Of a stretch of 64,000 nt of DNA, positions 47,739-58,537 are shown piece after piece. The position numbers and the translations under genes were made by a program. The notes below the pieces were generated by a model, which did not search any database, was not told the origin of the DNA, and saw only the letters and a list, made by a program, of their open reading frames with translations. The stretch spans positions 1 through 64,000 of the forward strand of contig JANBVO010000079.1 of the NCBI GenBank assembly GCA_030052745.1, given 5' to 3'. The stretch comes from Pleurostoma richardsiae (taxonomy: Eukaryota; Ascomycota; Sordariomycetes; Calosphaeriales; Pleurostomataceae). Positions within the stretch are counted from its first letter, which is position 1. Each line of letters begins with the position of its first letter.

Positions 47739-50005
47739 TTATTGAGGGAAGATAATGTGAGGCTTCACTCTGCTTTCCTTCGCGGGGCTTCCGAACTCTA
47801 TCTCTGGTCTCTTTGCCCACCTCGTCGCGATACTATCCGGCTCAACCTTCCGTCCACCGTTAGCTGTAGTCGAGATGGCAAACACCTTAGTGACCAAGAT
47901 GATCTCCGATCCTGCTTCAAGCCCGCCAACAACATCGTGAGCAGCTACCGGGATCAGGCTCCGCTGATACGCGAGGCTTGTATTCGAATCGGGCTTGAGA
48001 GGCGAACAGCTTGCTGTTATACCTTGTCGTGGTGGTGGATCTATAGCAATGCCGCTCGCCCCGGCGTACGATAGTATGAGCACTTCACTGTCGGATTGGA
48101 ATGTCCCCTCGCTGCTGCCAATCGTGTTTTTGTTTTCGAGCTTCTCAACAACAGGAAGAGCCGTTCCATCAGCTTTACGTCGGCCTGGGCCCGCGAAACC
48201 GCCTTCTATCGCGTGCAATGTCCGAATGGGGCTCAGGATCTTGATCTTGTGGATTCGGACGTGCCAGTCGGGCCAGCTGTCTGTCGGGGGCAAAAGCGTT
48301 GTCTCCACCTGCACTGCTCTGTCGCCCCAGGGGTACCATCGTACCGTCGCGGCCATGACCTCTTCGACGCCTCCTGGTGTTGCTAGCTTGACCGTCGAGA
48401 AGTCTACCTCGTCGCACTTCCATTTAACCACCCAAGTCTCCGCGCCATCCCGGCTCAACGCCAGAGTATTGTCCGGGGCCAACTGCTGGATAAGCGGCCC
48501 GGTAGGAACGGAGAAAGGGAATGATGATGAGTAGGCAAACTTGCAGTACTTTGCTTGGCTCGCTTTCATCGGCCAAGCCACAAACTGGGCCGGCGACAGG
48601 AAGAAATGATGGTTGCCCGCCGGATGGTTGCACAGTATCTGCTTCGGCGTGGGAACCAGCACCGGCCTGTCAAAGGACGGGTATGGCTCCTCCTCGGCGG
48701 TCCAGAACTCGTCTGCCTGTGTGAGAGACACGGCAATAAGAGTCTTGAGACACCAATACACGGACTGAGGGGAGTTGTAGTCCTCGCACATGTACATGTT
48801 CCTGCTTGCAGTTAGTCGCCCATTGTTTTACATCGTATGGCCGCGATATTGCTGTCACATACGGATACAGCCATCCAATATTCAGGGTCCCGTCCGGGAA
48901 GAAAATATCTTTGGAATGGGCCGCCCACCACCGAAGGTGACGGAGCAGAAAGCCCTTGACTGAGCCCGGTGTTGAAAGCGGCGCAGGCATGTCTGGTACT
49001 TTGGCCACAGCAAGCGCCGCGAAGAAGCCACCGCAAGCGAAGCGGTAGGTAAGAGACCGGCCGAACGGTATCGCCGCGCCTGAAGTCGCGAGTTAGAAGA
49101 GTCTCGTCCAACGGCCATCGCAGCTACGAACCTTCTGCATCAAAATAGCGCCAGAAGGAGGCCCCAAACGCCCTGGCCTGCTCCTGATAGCGCTTCACCC
49201 TTGCGGGGTCAATGATATCACCAAACTTGCAGAACAATAGCTGGCTGAACTGGATGGCGAAACTTCCAGAGTAGTAATCGACTTGTCGTCCCACACCGAT
49301 CGCGTCTCTCCTCCCGGTCTTTTCGTATGACAGAGCCTCATCCTTTGCCTGTTCTTCTGTCTGCCATGGCCCGTCGCCGGACCACCCGTCGCCAATGTAG
49401 AAGGCGTCAAGGACTTTTAGATCGGCCATGATCTCGCCTCTGAGCTCCTCTAGGCTATCGCCACAGACACGAATCAGGGCCAGGTTTGCGAAGACCCGAA
49501 ACCACCTCCAGTTATTTAGAGGCATAGGCTTCCCATTCATACCACGCAGCCAGGCTGTGATGTTGCGTCTGACCCTCTCATCCTGACTATGAAAGAACGC
49601 ATCCGGCGATGACAGCAGTCCGAATGAGAGGATCTCGGCCTCAACCATGCGCTGATCGCCGTTGCCAACTGCGCCCCAGAATTCTGGATGATCCGGGTCG
49701 GTGCCCGTCGCCATGCCGGTGACCCATGGCTGCACCAGCTTTCGCACTTCCTCCTCCTGTTCCGTTCCCGCGCCGGCTTTGGGTAGGGAGGAGAGCAGGG
49801 CGCCGACAGCCCATAGCGGACGCGCGAAACCCTCTAGCTGCGCCGCCGATTCATCAAAGTGCGCTGCTGTAGCGACGGGTAGGTGTATCCGCGCGCAGTG
49901 CGGCGAGAAGTACTGGAGCAGCGGCCGCAATAGGGTGGTTGCTGCAGTCACTACATCCTCACGGGTGCGGAAAGTGTTATCAGAGAAACCTTTCAGCGGC
50001 GGCAT
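47739..50005 (-). CDS. DUF2264-domain protein (putative uronide-active enzyme)
   Basis: The model is complement(join(47739..48801, 48863..49079, 49132..50005)), 717 residues, with both introns frame-checked. The N-terminal two-thirds looks like an (alpha/alpha) toroid: [74 protein letters not shown], then [16 protein letters not shown] and [19 protein letters not shown] beta-rich C-terminal third follows ([15 protein letters not shown] onward). This is the DUF2264 family. I recall that members have been classified as beta-glucuronidase-type glycoside hydrolases (GH154), but I have not checked that. Bacterial members often sit in polysaccharide loci with GH88, as here. No signal peptide is seen. 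Confidence 0.88.
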
Positions 50006-50574
50006 GATGATTTCTTCAATTGAAGTCGCTTATATCTGCATGGGTACACCTGTAGCGATAATGGACGTTTTGAAGAGTTATAGCAGCTCTAGCTCGGTCA
50101 TTCTTGTCTTGAGCCGTCACATCATGCATCGGGGCTTCGGGTTAAGTCCCGGGTCTATGGTCGCACTTTAGGCCTTCTCCTAGTGGTGTATCCACTACAG
50201 CGGCGGGAGCTGGACCGCTAATCTAGGGCCTGTTCTGTGCATATTCCCGAAGAATCACGTTGTGGGTTGCTCACCTCCAGCAGCACACAGATCAGCATGC
50301 CGACAACGGAGGTAATCATGATGTCGGGGACGAGAATAAAACAATCTAACCAAGATTTGGTGCTTCGAGCGCTAAAATTCGAGGAAGATGGCACGGTGGT
50401 CTTCTTCTCTCCTAAGAAAGAAGTGTGACAATAAACGAAAACTCCACCGCTGCCGGCTTCGAGGGCACCAACCACGGCCCTAACTTGGGCTGTGACAAGG
50501 GCTCTGGCCGTTCCTTAGCTGGTGATTCTCGTCCTGATGGCCCTTGTTACTCCGGCAGTTGCACCCACATTCCA
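50006..50574. other. Intergenic region, no gene seen
   Basis: The DUF2264 promoter is at the left. An 85-codon minus-strand frame at 50218-50475 has one hydrophobic stretch but no supporting context. Confidence 0.5.
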
Positions 50575-52959
50575 TCATAAAGACCTTTTCACGTCGTCCT
50601 CCTGTCCGTGGCCTACTAGTGCGTCCTCCCCTACTTCGGTATCTAGGGTGCGAATGTTCTTTCGCCTGGAATACATTAGAAATGGGAACCTCCAGGAGGA
50701 TAAAGAGGGGTGTAGGGAATCAAAGGAGGCGTACTTGTCTCGTCGTTCAAGGAACACGGCCAAAGTCAAGGTAAGGGCTGCGCAAATAATGAGCCCAACC
50801 GTTACCGAGTTTCCGACCAAGAATCTCGGGGCATAGTTTGTATTGTAAGTTATCAGCGGGATCCAGGCGTTGAAGGCGTAGCTATTGATGGGTGATAGAC
50901 GTTAGAGACACGTCGACTTCCAGCTTCATGATAATCATGAGACTTACGCCACAGAGTTGGTAGAACCCAGGATAATCTTTCTCTCTAGGCTGTCTCCCGC
51001 GCAGGCCTCGTTCACCATAGTCTGTTTATAAGGAGTAAGAGGTTAGTAAATCGTCGAAGCCACCGAACCCATCTTCGATCTTCGATGAGGCGGGGTGACG
51101 CACCAGGAACACAGGTCCCGAGCCCTGAGCGAAGCTGTTGACTTTGTCAGCTTAGCGATCAAGTTTGGCTCATCAATGCTCCCTACCCGGTCAGATAGAA
51201 AGAAGCCCATTTGAGCCCGAAAGGCACGCCGTCCCATATGGCCAGGTTCATGGCTGCAAAGAAGCAGACGGTCAATGAGAAGTACACGATCGGACTGCGG
51301 AGCTGAATCGCATCACTCGTCCAGCCGTATATCAGGGTAGTGAGAATGGTTACGGCATTGGTGACGGTCGGATACGTATTGACTTGAGGCACGGTATATC
51401 TGATGCCCTCATATCATTAGTGACTGCCAGGCAGACCCTGGTTAAGATGCCCACGAACCGGTGTAGGCTCTTGAGCCAAAGATTCATGTAAGAACCAATG
51501 TTCTCACTGCAGATAAAGAATCTAGAATCCTATCTTAGCGTCACTTCAATCTGTCACTGTGAAGTCCGACTTACGTGTAGTATGCAGTGTACACCCAAAA
51601 GTGCCACTTCTTCAGCACCCTTACCGTCCCCTTTACAGTGATGGGCTCTTCAAGGTCCTTGCCAGCCGCTTTCATTCGTCTAAGAGCTAGCTCCTTCTCG
51701 TGTTTCTTGAGCCATCGTACCCGTGTGTTGCTCGGTAGATCCGGAAGTGCATAGTACCCTGCGGCATGGATGTGAGAACGGAACCTCTAGTCTGCTTTGA
51801 GCATCTGACGAACTTACCCCAGAGAGCCATCGGCAACGTAATAACACCATCAAAGATAAAAAGCCATCTCCATCCTGCAAGGCCGTGGACACCATCCATT
51901 CCTGAATAGAGCGCTGCTTGCTGTCCGTTGTCAGCACAACTCTAATCTCCAAGGTAGGAATCAGTTCTTACCAGGTAGCCACTGAACATCGATCCGACAA
52001 AGGCAGAGCCAAAGAATATGCATGCTCGCTTTGCCAGCTCTATGGTTCACGAGCGTCAACGATATGCTGCAATGATCATGATGTGCGAAGTTGCCATACC
52101 TCTCTTCGTATACCAGCCGCCGAGAACAGTGTGAACGGCGGGATAGAAAGTTCCTTCCGCGAGGCCGACCTAACCGGTGTGAGTACACAGACACCCAGAG
52201 CCTTCAGGAGAGTATAAACTTACAAAGAATCGGCAAACGTAGAGATGATGCGGTGTCTTTACCGCGGCAGTTGCGAAGGTCACCACCACCCAGAACAGTT
52301 CCCAGGAAGGACACCAAACCGACAGTCGCACTGACATCCGTGTTAGCGTATCAGCGTGAAACATTCTCCGGACGTGAAGGCTTACCTCTAGTACAAATAG
52401 CCTGAGAGGGTAACTGACTAATGACATAGCCACTTGGGGCATGTTAGAGCCAGAACGGTTGAGATCAGAGATGAGAAAGTAGAGTGAATCGACTGACATG
52501 GTCCACATCGTAGTGAAGGTCTGATACTCGTTTCCAACAACGTTGAGTTCCTCCTTCATCCCGGAGACATATGCGTTTGCTACGTTTGTTAACATTTATT
52601 CCGATAACCCAAGGCAAGAGAACTGAGAGAGCGGGTGTCGGCACATACATAAGTTGTTAGAGTTCAAGTTCTTGGAGAAGTAGGAGAACCCCGCCCAGGT
52701 ACTGCACAAATTGATCAGTATTAGAATTGCGGTTTATCAAATGCTTTCAGAGTCCTCACAGAATAAAGAAGTCAATCTTTGAAATGAACCGCCGCTCCTC
52801 AGGGGAGTAGTCTAGACTGTCCCAAACAACGTCTTTCAGACGCTGCCGGAATGTCCGCTTCTCTGCGATCGATGATGCGACATCTTCGCTCTCACTGGTC
52901 TCACTGGAGCGGGCGACGGCGTTCACCGAAGCCGTCTTGCTTGCTATGTTGTCAGCCAT
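50575..52959 (-). CDS. MFS anion:cation symporter, Dal5 (allantoate permease) family
   Basis: The gene begins [14 protein letters not shown] at 52959 and is cut into about a dozen small exons down to 50575. The joined reading includes [20 protein letters not shown] (TM1), [92 protein letters not shown] and [17 protein letters not shown]. It ends with a cytosolic tail after [28 protein letters not shown]. These are diagnostic of the fungal Dal5/ACS subfamily, plasma-membrane symporters for small organic anions such as allantoate, vitamins or dipeptides. I checked most junctions but not every exon end. It is divergent from the 2-oxoglutarate oxygenase gene. Confidence 0.88.
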
Positions 52960-53600
52960 GGTGAGTAAGGCCTCCTCGAGTACAAGTTGATATCAGAGGT
53001 TAGCTGCAAAACTCTGCTCGCGCGTGTCGTTCCGGGCAGGTCATACGACTGTCCATTCTCCTTGCCATATATGCAGAGGTCCAGCGACTCTCTTGATTGA
53101 TACGCTTTGCAAACCAAAATGGCGTAATTACAGGGGTTCATCACTGTCTTACTGGAGTTGACATAGTAATTACGGGCCCGAATACTATTTCCGAGGTACA
53201 GATGCCTACCAGACGGGTTTGTGTGGAAACATCACCACGTTCAGGGACTAGATAGCATGCAGTCCAGCCTCAGCTGCCAATAGAAGTTACCATGCCGGTC
53301 ACCCTTGGCGAGCGTTGAGTATAGTGAGCGTTGAAGGATGCGGTGGAGTTGGAAGCGACGAATTGCGGCCGCTTCGTCATGATTCACCATCGGCAACTCA
53401 AATGATGTGATGCTTCTTTGCCCGTCCCAGGGGCGGGGTAGTCACCACTAAGCCACCAAGTCAGTCGTATGCATGATAAGACAGACGGCCTAAGTCAATG
53501 ACATAAAGCTTACCTTGGGTAAGGCAGGTATCAAGGATACCAAGCTTCCCCCTAATCTGGTAGCAAGCCATCAAAGCGCTTTCGGACAGCAACAGCAAAC
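52960..53600. other. Divergent promoter region
   Basis: This 641-bp stretch lies between the Dal5-type permease (minus) and the 2-oxoglutarate oxygenase (plus), so the two may share control. No binding-site array was recognised. Confidence 0.5.
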
Positions 53601-54938
53601 ATGCCTGCGTTGACCAGGGAGCCCACACTGGAGCCTTACACTCCCCCACCCCAAACCAAGGAGGACTGTAAGATCATCATCAGGTCCGCCTTGTGAGGAA
53701 TACATCCTGACAATAATAGTGGACTGGGCCGAGCTCGAAGCCCTTGACATTTCTTTGCTGGACAAGCCTGATGGAAAGCAAGCGCTATCGGACCAGGTCC
53801 TGCGGTTCATTAATAAGAACGGTAGACACGCCCTCCTTGGGTGCTAAGATAGTCACGAGAGCTAATAAATAGCAGGGTTTTTCTATGTCACCGGCCATGG
53901 CCTTACCGAGGAGCAAATCAATCGCCAGTATGCAATCGCCAAGGCCTTCTTTGAATTACCGTTAGAGGAGAAGACAAAGTACCTCAGCAACACGGCGGTC
54001 GGTGACTTTCGCGGATATAAGCCTCGCTCGACCGGAGAACTGGGTGCCAGGGATAATGACGAGCGGTACAACATCCCAAAGTTCACTCCCGAGCACGAGC
54101 GACCTCATCCGCAACTGATCCTCGACCACTATGAAGAGATCAAGCAGTTCTCACTGGTATTTCTTCCTGTCACACGAGACAGGTGGCTCGTGTTACTGTG
54201 CTCTAGGGTTACTGATGGGACGTTTTAGCACGTGCATGACAAGATCCTCCTGCCTCTACTCCGTCTTTTTGCTCATGTACTCGAGATAGACGAGGACTAT
54301 CTCACTGACATCCATCGATACGAAGCAGAGGGGCTCGAGTACCTTCGATATATGAAGTACTATCCCCGAACAGTAGAAGAGGACAAGAAGGTGAACAACC
54401 TGTGGGCCAAAGGCCACACCGATTACAACACCTTGACCTTCCTGTTCTATCAACCGGTGGCGGGCCTGCAGGTGCAGCATCAGACGACCAACGAGTGGAG
54501 ATACGTCAAGTCAGAACCCGGTGCCATCATCGTCAACATCGCCGATGCATTGGAGTATCTGAGCGGAGGATTCCTTAAGTCGACCGTCCATAGAGTTGTG
54601 CGCCCACCGCCCGACCAAGCTGATAAGCCAAGACTAAGCCTGATATACTTTGCCCGGCCGGAAGCGGCGGTTCAGATGAAGCCAGTGAAGAGCCCGTTGC
54701 TTGAGAGACTCGGCTATCAGCTCCCTGAGTCCGAAAGGAAAGCATTGGAATCTGTCACTGCAGAAGGTGAGTCAAAGCTTCATCCCATATTTCGATTTTG
54801 GAAACCACTAACGGGCCTCTTCTCCCTTTAGAATGGGCGCGGGCTAGAATCGCCAAGGATCACAGGTTTCGGACAGGATTGGTAAACCAGCGGGAGACGG
54901 AGATCATTGCGGGTGTCAGCCAGAAATACTATGATTAG
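53601..54938 (+). CDS. 2-oxoglutarate/Fe(II)-dependent oxygenase (isopenicillin-N-synthase-like)
   Basis: The model is join(53601..53667, 53720..53821, 53876..54156, 54229..54766, 54832..54938), 364 residues, all junctions in frame. An N-terminal DIOX_N part (FFYVTGHGLTEEQINRQY, FRGYKPRSTGELG) is followed by the jelly-roll core. HTDYNTLTFL has the His-x-Asp iron ligands, STVHRVVRPP the distal His, and RLSLIYF the Arg-x-Ser that binds 2-oxoglutarate. The class performs hydroxylation, desaturation or ring closure on small molecules. Substrate is not predictable. It is divergent from a Dal5-type permease and next to an amino-acid permease, which fits a catabolic step on an imported compound. Confidence 0.92.
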
Positions 54939-55487
54939 AACTCAATGTCAGCCACCTAAGCCAAGTCGAATGCGTATGGCGAGTTTCCCAGTGCTCACCG
55001 CTTCCACGTGTGGATATCTCTTCCTCAGGCTGTTTCGACACTGTAGCTGTATTTGATGTCTGTCGATCAAGTCTAGAAGACTGTCGCGACTATCGGCTAT
55101 CGATCCAAATAAATCATCCAGGCGCTTTAGGATCAGGGAAGTTTAGATTTGCATGTTCTAGTCAGATACCTCAGGACTACATGACAGTGATTGACAGTGA
55201 TGACCTTTTCCTGATCTTTACGGCCAGATTGGCTTAGCTGACATTGCCCTCCTGAGGGAAGCACGAAGAGGAAACTATTCAAAAAGTCAATGCAAGCAGA
55301 CAGGTTAGGATCAATGCTCCGTGTAGATTTGTGCAAATGATGGCTCACGGACGCGTACGATAGCCAGATGCTCGGGGTATAGGATCTCTTAGGCTTATTG
55401 CTGTCTACTCATATTCAATATCCTCTAACTCCATGTCATCGTAATCATGGCCTGAGCTATTCTCATAGATAATTGATTGACTGGTCC
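54939..55487. other. Intergenic region between convergent genes
   Basis: This is the 3' flank of both the oxygenase and amino-acid permease genes. It is AT-rich. No gene is seen. Confidence 0.6.
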
Positions 55488-57534
55488 TTAGAACCGGACA
55501 TAAGACAATGCGCGCTTCCATACCGGTTGTGCGTAATACGCATCCAAATACGCAACATCCTCATCTGTCAGCGGCCTCCGGCCCGTCTTCAGATCCGCCT
55601 CTGACGGCTTTACAAACTTCGTTTTGAACACGACCTTATAGCCGAGATATGCCACAATAAAGATTGGCACGCCTAGGAACGTTTCGAAGAAGGTCTCGGC
55701 GCTGGTCGGCGCGTCGATGGGGAAGAGCGAAACGTAGCCGGTCGCGAAGAGGACCAAGAACGATGTCACAAACAGGTAGACGGAGGTCGCTGGGTAGCTG
55801 GGTAGCTTGAAGGCGTAGGGTAGCTTCCAAGCTGGGTCAGCCTGAAGCTTGATGGCACGATGCATTTGCCAGTTGGTGAGCGAAATGGTCATCCAGGCCA
55901 TGAAGTACACGGTGGAAGCGATGGAGCTGAACCCTAGATAAGGAGAGTTCCGTTAGTCCTTTGAATACTCGCCGCCATGATCTGAAGTCGGTTCCTTTAT
56001 CGTTCGAGATACTCACATGTGAAAATAACTGCTCCTGTGTTTGACACATTGATATATGTCATGACGACGGAGCATAGCGCTGTGACAATGAGCGAGTAAT
56101 AAGGTCGGCCTTTCTTGTCCACTCTCCCCAAGACCCGAGGCAACATGCCCATCCTAGACATGGCGACCATGACCCGGGAGGAGATGTACAACGACTCAGT
56201 GCCGATTGCAATCAGGCCAATGATGATGACCACATTGAGGATGTCGGGGAGCACGCGTATACCTGCGTCGCTCATGGCGATGACGAAGGGAGAGCTAGCA
56301 ACCGTCCCAGTAGCGAGAAGCCGTTCGTCGTCGTACCGAACTAGGAGTCCTATGAAGATGACCGACAGTTCGTAGAACAGGAGGATGCGAACGATCAAAT
56401 TAGTACAAGCGCGAGGCATGTCCCAGCGAGGTCGGCGAGCTTCCCCGGCGGTGATGCCCATGATTTCTTGGCCTCCAGTTGCCCACGCCGCCAGAGCGAA
56501 AGTCTGGCAGACCCCTTTGAACCCGTGCGGGAACACTGCTAGCTCTTCGTAGTTTGCTCGGTGGCTAGTGGAACCGGTTGGACCAGCTCCCGCGAGCATA
56601 GCGATACAAGTCAGCAATATGATGATCATCGCTACAACCTTGGCGGCAGCTGTGACGAACTCAAATTCGGCGAACCAGCGGTTTGGCATCGCATGAATGA
56701 TGTACACGAGAAACAGGTACACGGTCATGCATGCGGCTGTTGGGATCGCGGTCGTCCAATACCTGGTTAGTGGTTACCTTAGCTGAGTTCCCGAACTTCT
56801 GCTCTTCTCGGAACAACATACGTGAGAATCACACGCACAACAGCGCCCTCCGCTGCAACGATTGTCATCCATGCTAGCCATTCACAGAAACCTGAAGAGC
56901 GGTTAGCCATTTATAGCACGGACACTGATAGGATCACCCATACCAATAGCAAACCCTAAGGCGGGATCAACAAACCGGGCCGCGTGGTCAATGAAGCTTC
57001 CCGTCGTCGGAAAGAGACAAACATTCTCGGTGAGAACATTCATCACAGCAAGGGCCTGGCACACTTATTTAGTTCTGCCATAAGTACAAGGATCTCAAAG
57101 CCTACGAACCATAGAGCAGATAAGCGAGTAGCCGATGATAATAGCCGGAGCACCTCCATAGTGCAGTCTGTAGGGCATTAGTTATTGCTTCGCAACGGGA
57201 TGCGAAGAATCTCTTACGCCTAAATTTTCATTAGCTCTTCTTTCCCCGTTGAGTAGAATAAGTTTCTCAATCTCACCTTTCCAGTGCTGATAAAAATGCC
57301 ACTTCCGATGCATCCTCCTGGTTAAGAGTCAGGATGCTAGCCGTGGCGCATTTAACGGTTGGACATCATACCTAGACATATCATCTGGATGTGTCGGGAG
57401 GTGAATGTGCGATGGAGCTCGCGGATGCTCGAGCCACCCTCAATATCGCCAACATGGCCTTCAGCACAGCTGCTGGCATCTTCGTGGACGCGTGGGGCCG
57501 CGCTGATTTTTTTCTCGTTCTCCGTCTCTGACAT
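55488..57534 (-). CDS. Amino-acid permease (YAT/APC family) with an apparent 2-nt exon
   Basis: The protein starts MSETENEKKISAAP at 57534. The first exons are 57534..57372, 57317..57277, 57219..57218 and 57167..57110. Later exons run to 55488. The joined product reads ELHRTFTSRHIQMICLGGCIGSGIFISTGK-A-LHYGGAPAIIIGYSLICSM, then GSFIDHAARFVDPALGFAI, GGQEIMGITAGEARRP and a C-terminus ending YAQPVWKRALSYVRF. This is a typical fungal plasma-membrane amino-acid permease with about 12 membrane segments. The Ala in GKALHYGG can only be coded by GC from an exon at 57218-57219 plus A from the next exon. The flanking 57-nt and 50-nt introns both have good donors, CTAAT branch sites and acceptors. Confidence 0.87.
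57218..57219 (-). other. Proposed 2-nt micro-exon (GC) of the amino-acid permease gene
   Basis: On the minus strand the local sequence is AAATTTAG|GC|GTAAGA. The upstream intron (57276..57220) runs GTGAGA to TTTAG with branch GCTAATG. The downstream intron (57217..57168) runs GTAAGA to CTACAG with branch ACTAATG. Skipping the GC exon puts the conserved LHYGG...GYS segment out of frame and gives an early stop. Including it restores the family's G-K-A-L sequence. Confidence 0.6.
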
Positions 57535-58537
57535 GGTAGCTGTAGTGGCTGGTCCGTGTTACATCTATCTGTTATGAGCAGAGGAGAGACAGGATATTGA
57601 AACCGTGATATTGGAGCTCATAAAGAACGAATGAAATCTCATGGACTTTTATACATTCGAAGTAGAGTTTGCCACGTTATAGAGCAGAGAACTGATCAAC
57701 TGGATCCAAGCAATCGCACCACGTTGAGATAACGAGAGTCTAGGCACGGCCGTTGATATACGAGATGCTTATCGCCTCCTTGCAGGCTGAGGCAGGCGTG
57801 GGGTGCCCGGGTGCCATCAGCGGAATACTCCGTACACGGATGGAGTTCGAGTGTAAGATAAAAGTCCATCCCAGCAAGAGACGCCATGGCTTTCCGATAA
57901 ATCAATCCCCACGAACCTTGACGCCGTCTTCCCGGTCGACTCTCCCGGTAGCCAAGGTATCTTGATAAGCAGGGGAGGGTGTGAATGTTATCTGTGGACC
58001 CATGATAAGACTCGAGACTGTCAATAGAGGGACTACTTCACCGGGGGGAGATAGCAGCATGCAAGGTACCTGCTAGCCTCAATCGCAGCTGATGAAGGGG
58101 GTCTCGAAGTTCAGGGCTGGTTCTAAAGCTCATGAATTGACAAACTCATACGTTCAAATGACTGAAGTGATCTGGGGTGGTCGAGGGCCTTGGCGCGGTC
58201 AAAATGGCGAGCCTTGTTGCAGGGTCCTCGGGCGATCCCTACACGCGAGGTTGCATGGACAGATTTTGATGGATTGGTCTCGCGTGGAGGACCATTGCAT
58301 GAGTTTTATTTCACGTGTTCAATCACTACAATCCGCAAGAAGTGTGCACGGTGATACCTAATTCTATGCGACCAGAGAAACGCCCGGCATGTGCCGAGAC
58401 CGCCGCCAGCCTTAACCAATGAATGCCTGTAAGCCCAAGACACATGAACGCCACCCGTCATTAGTATACGAACTGAGGAAGCTTCATCACTCGTGGAGGG
58501 TCATCGCTGACTGAATCAAGGGATGGGGTATGCTTGA
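57535..58537. other. Intergenic region, no gene seen
   Basis: The amino-acid permease promoter is at the left and the 3' flank of the regulator at the right. Only short unsupported open frames are present. Confidence 0.55.
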
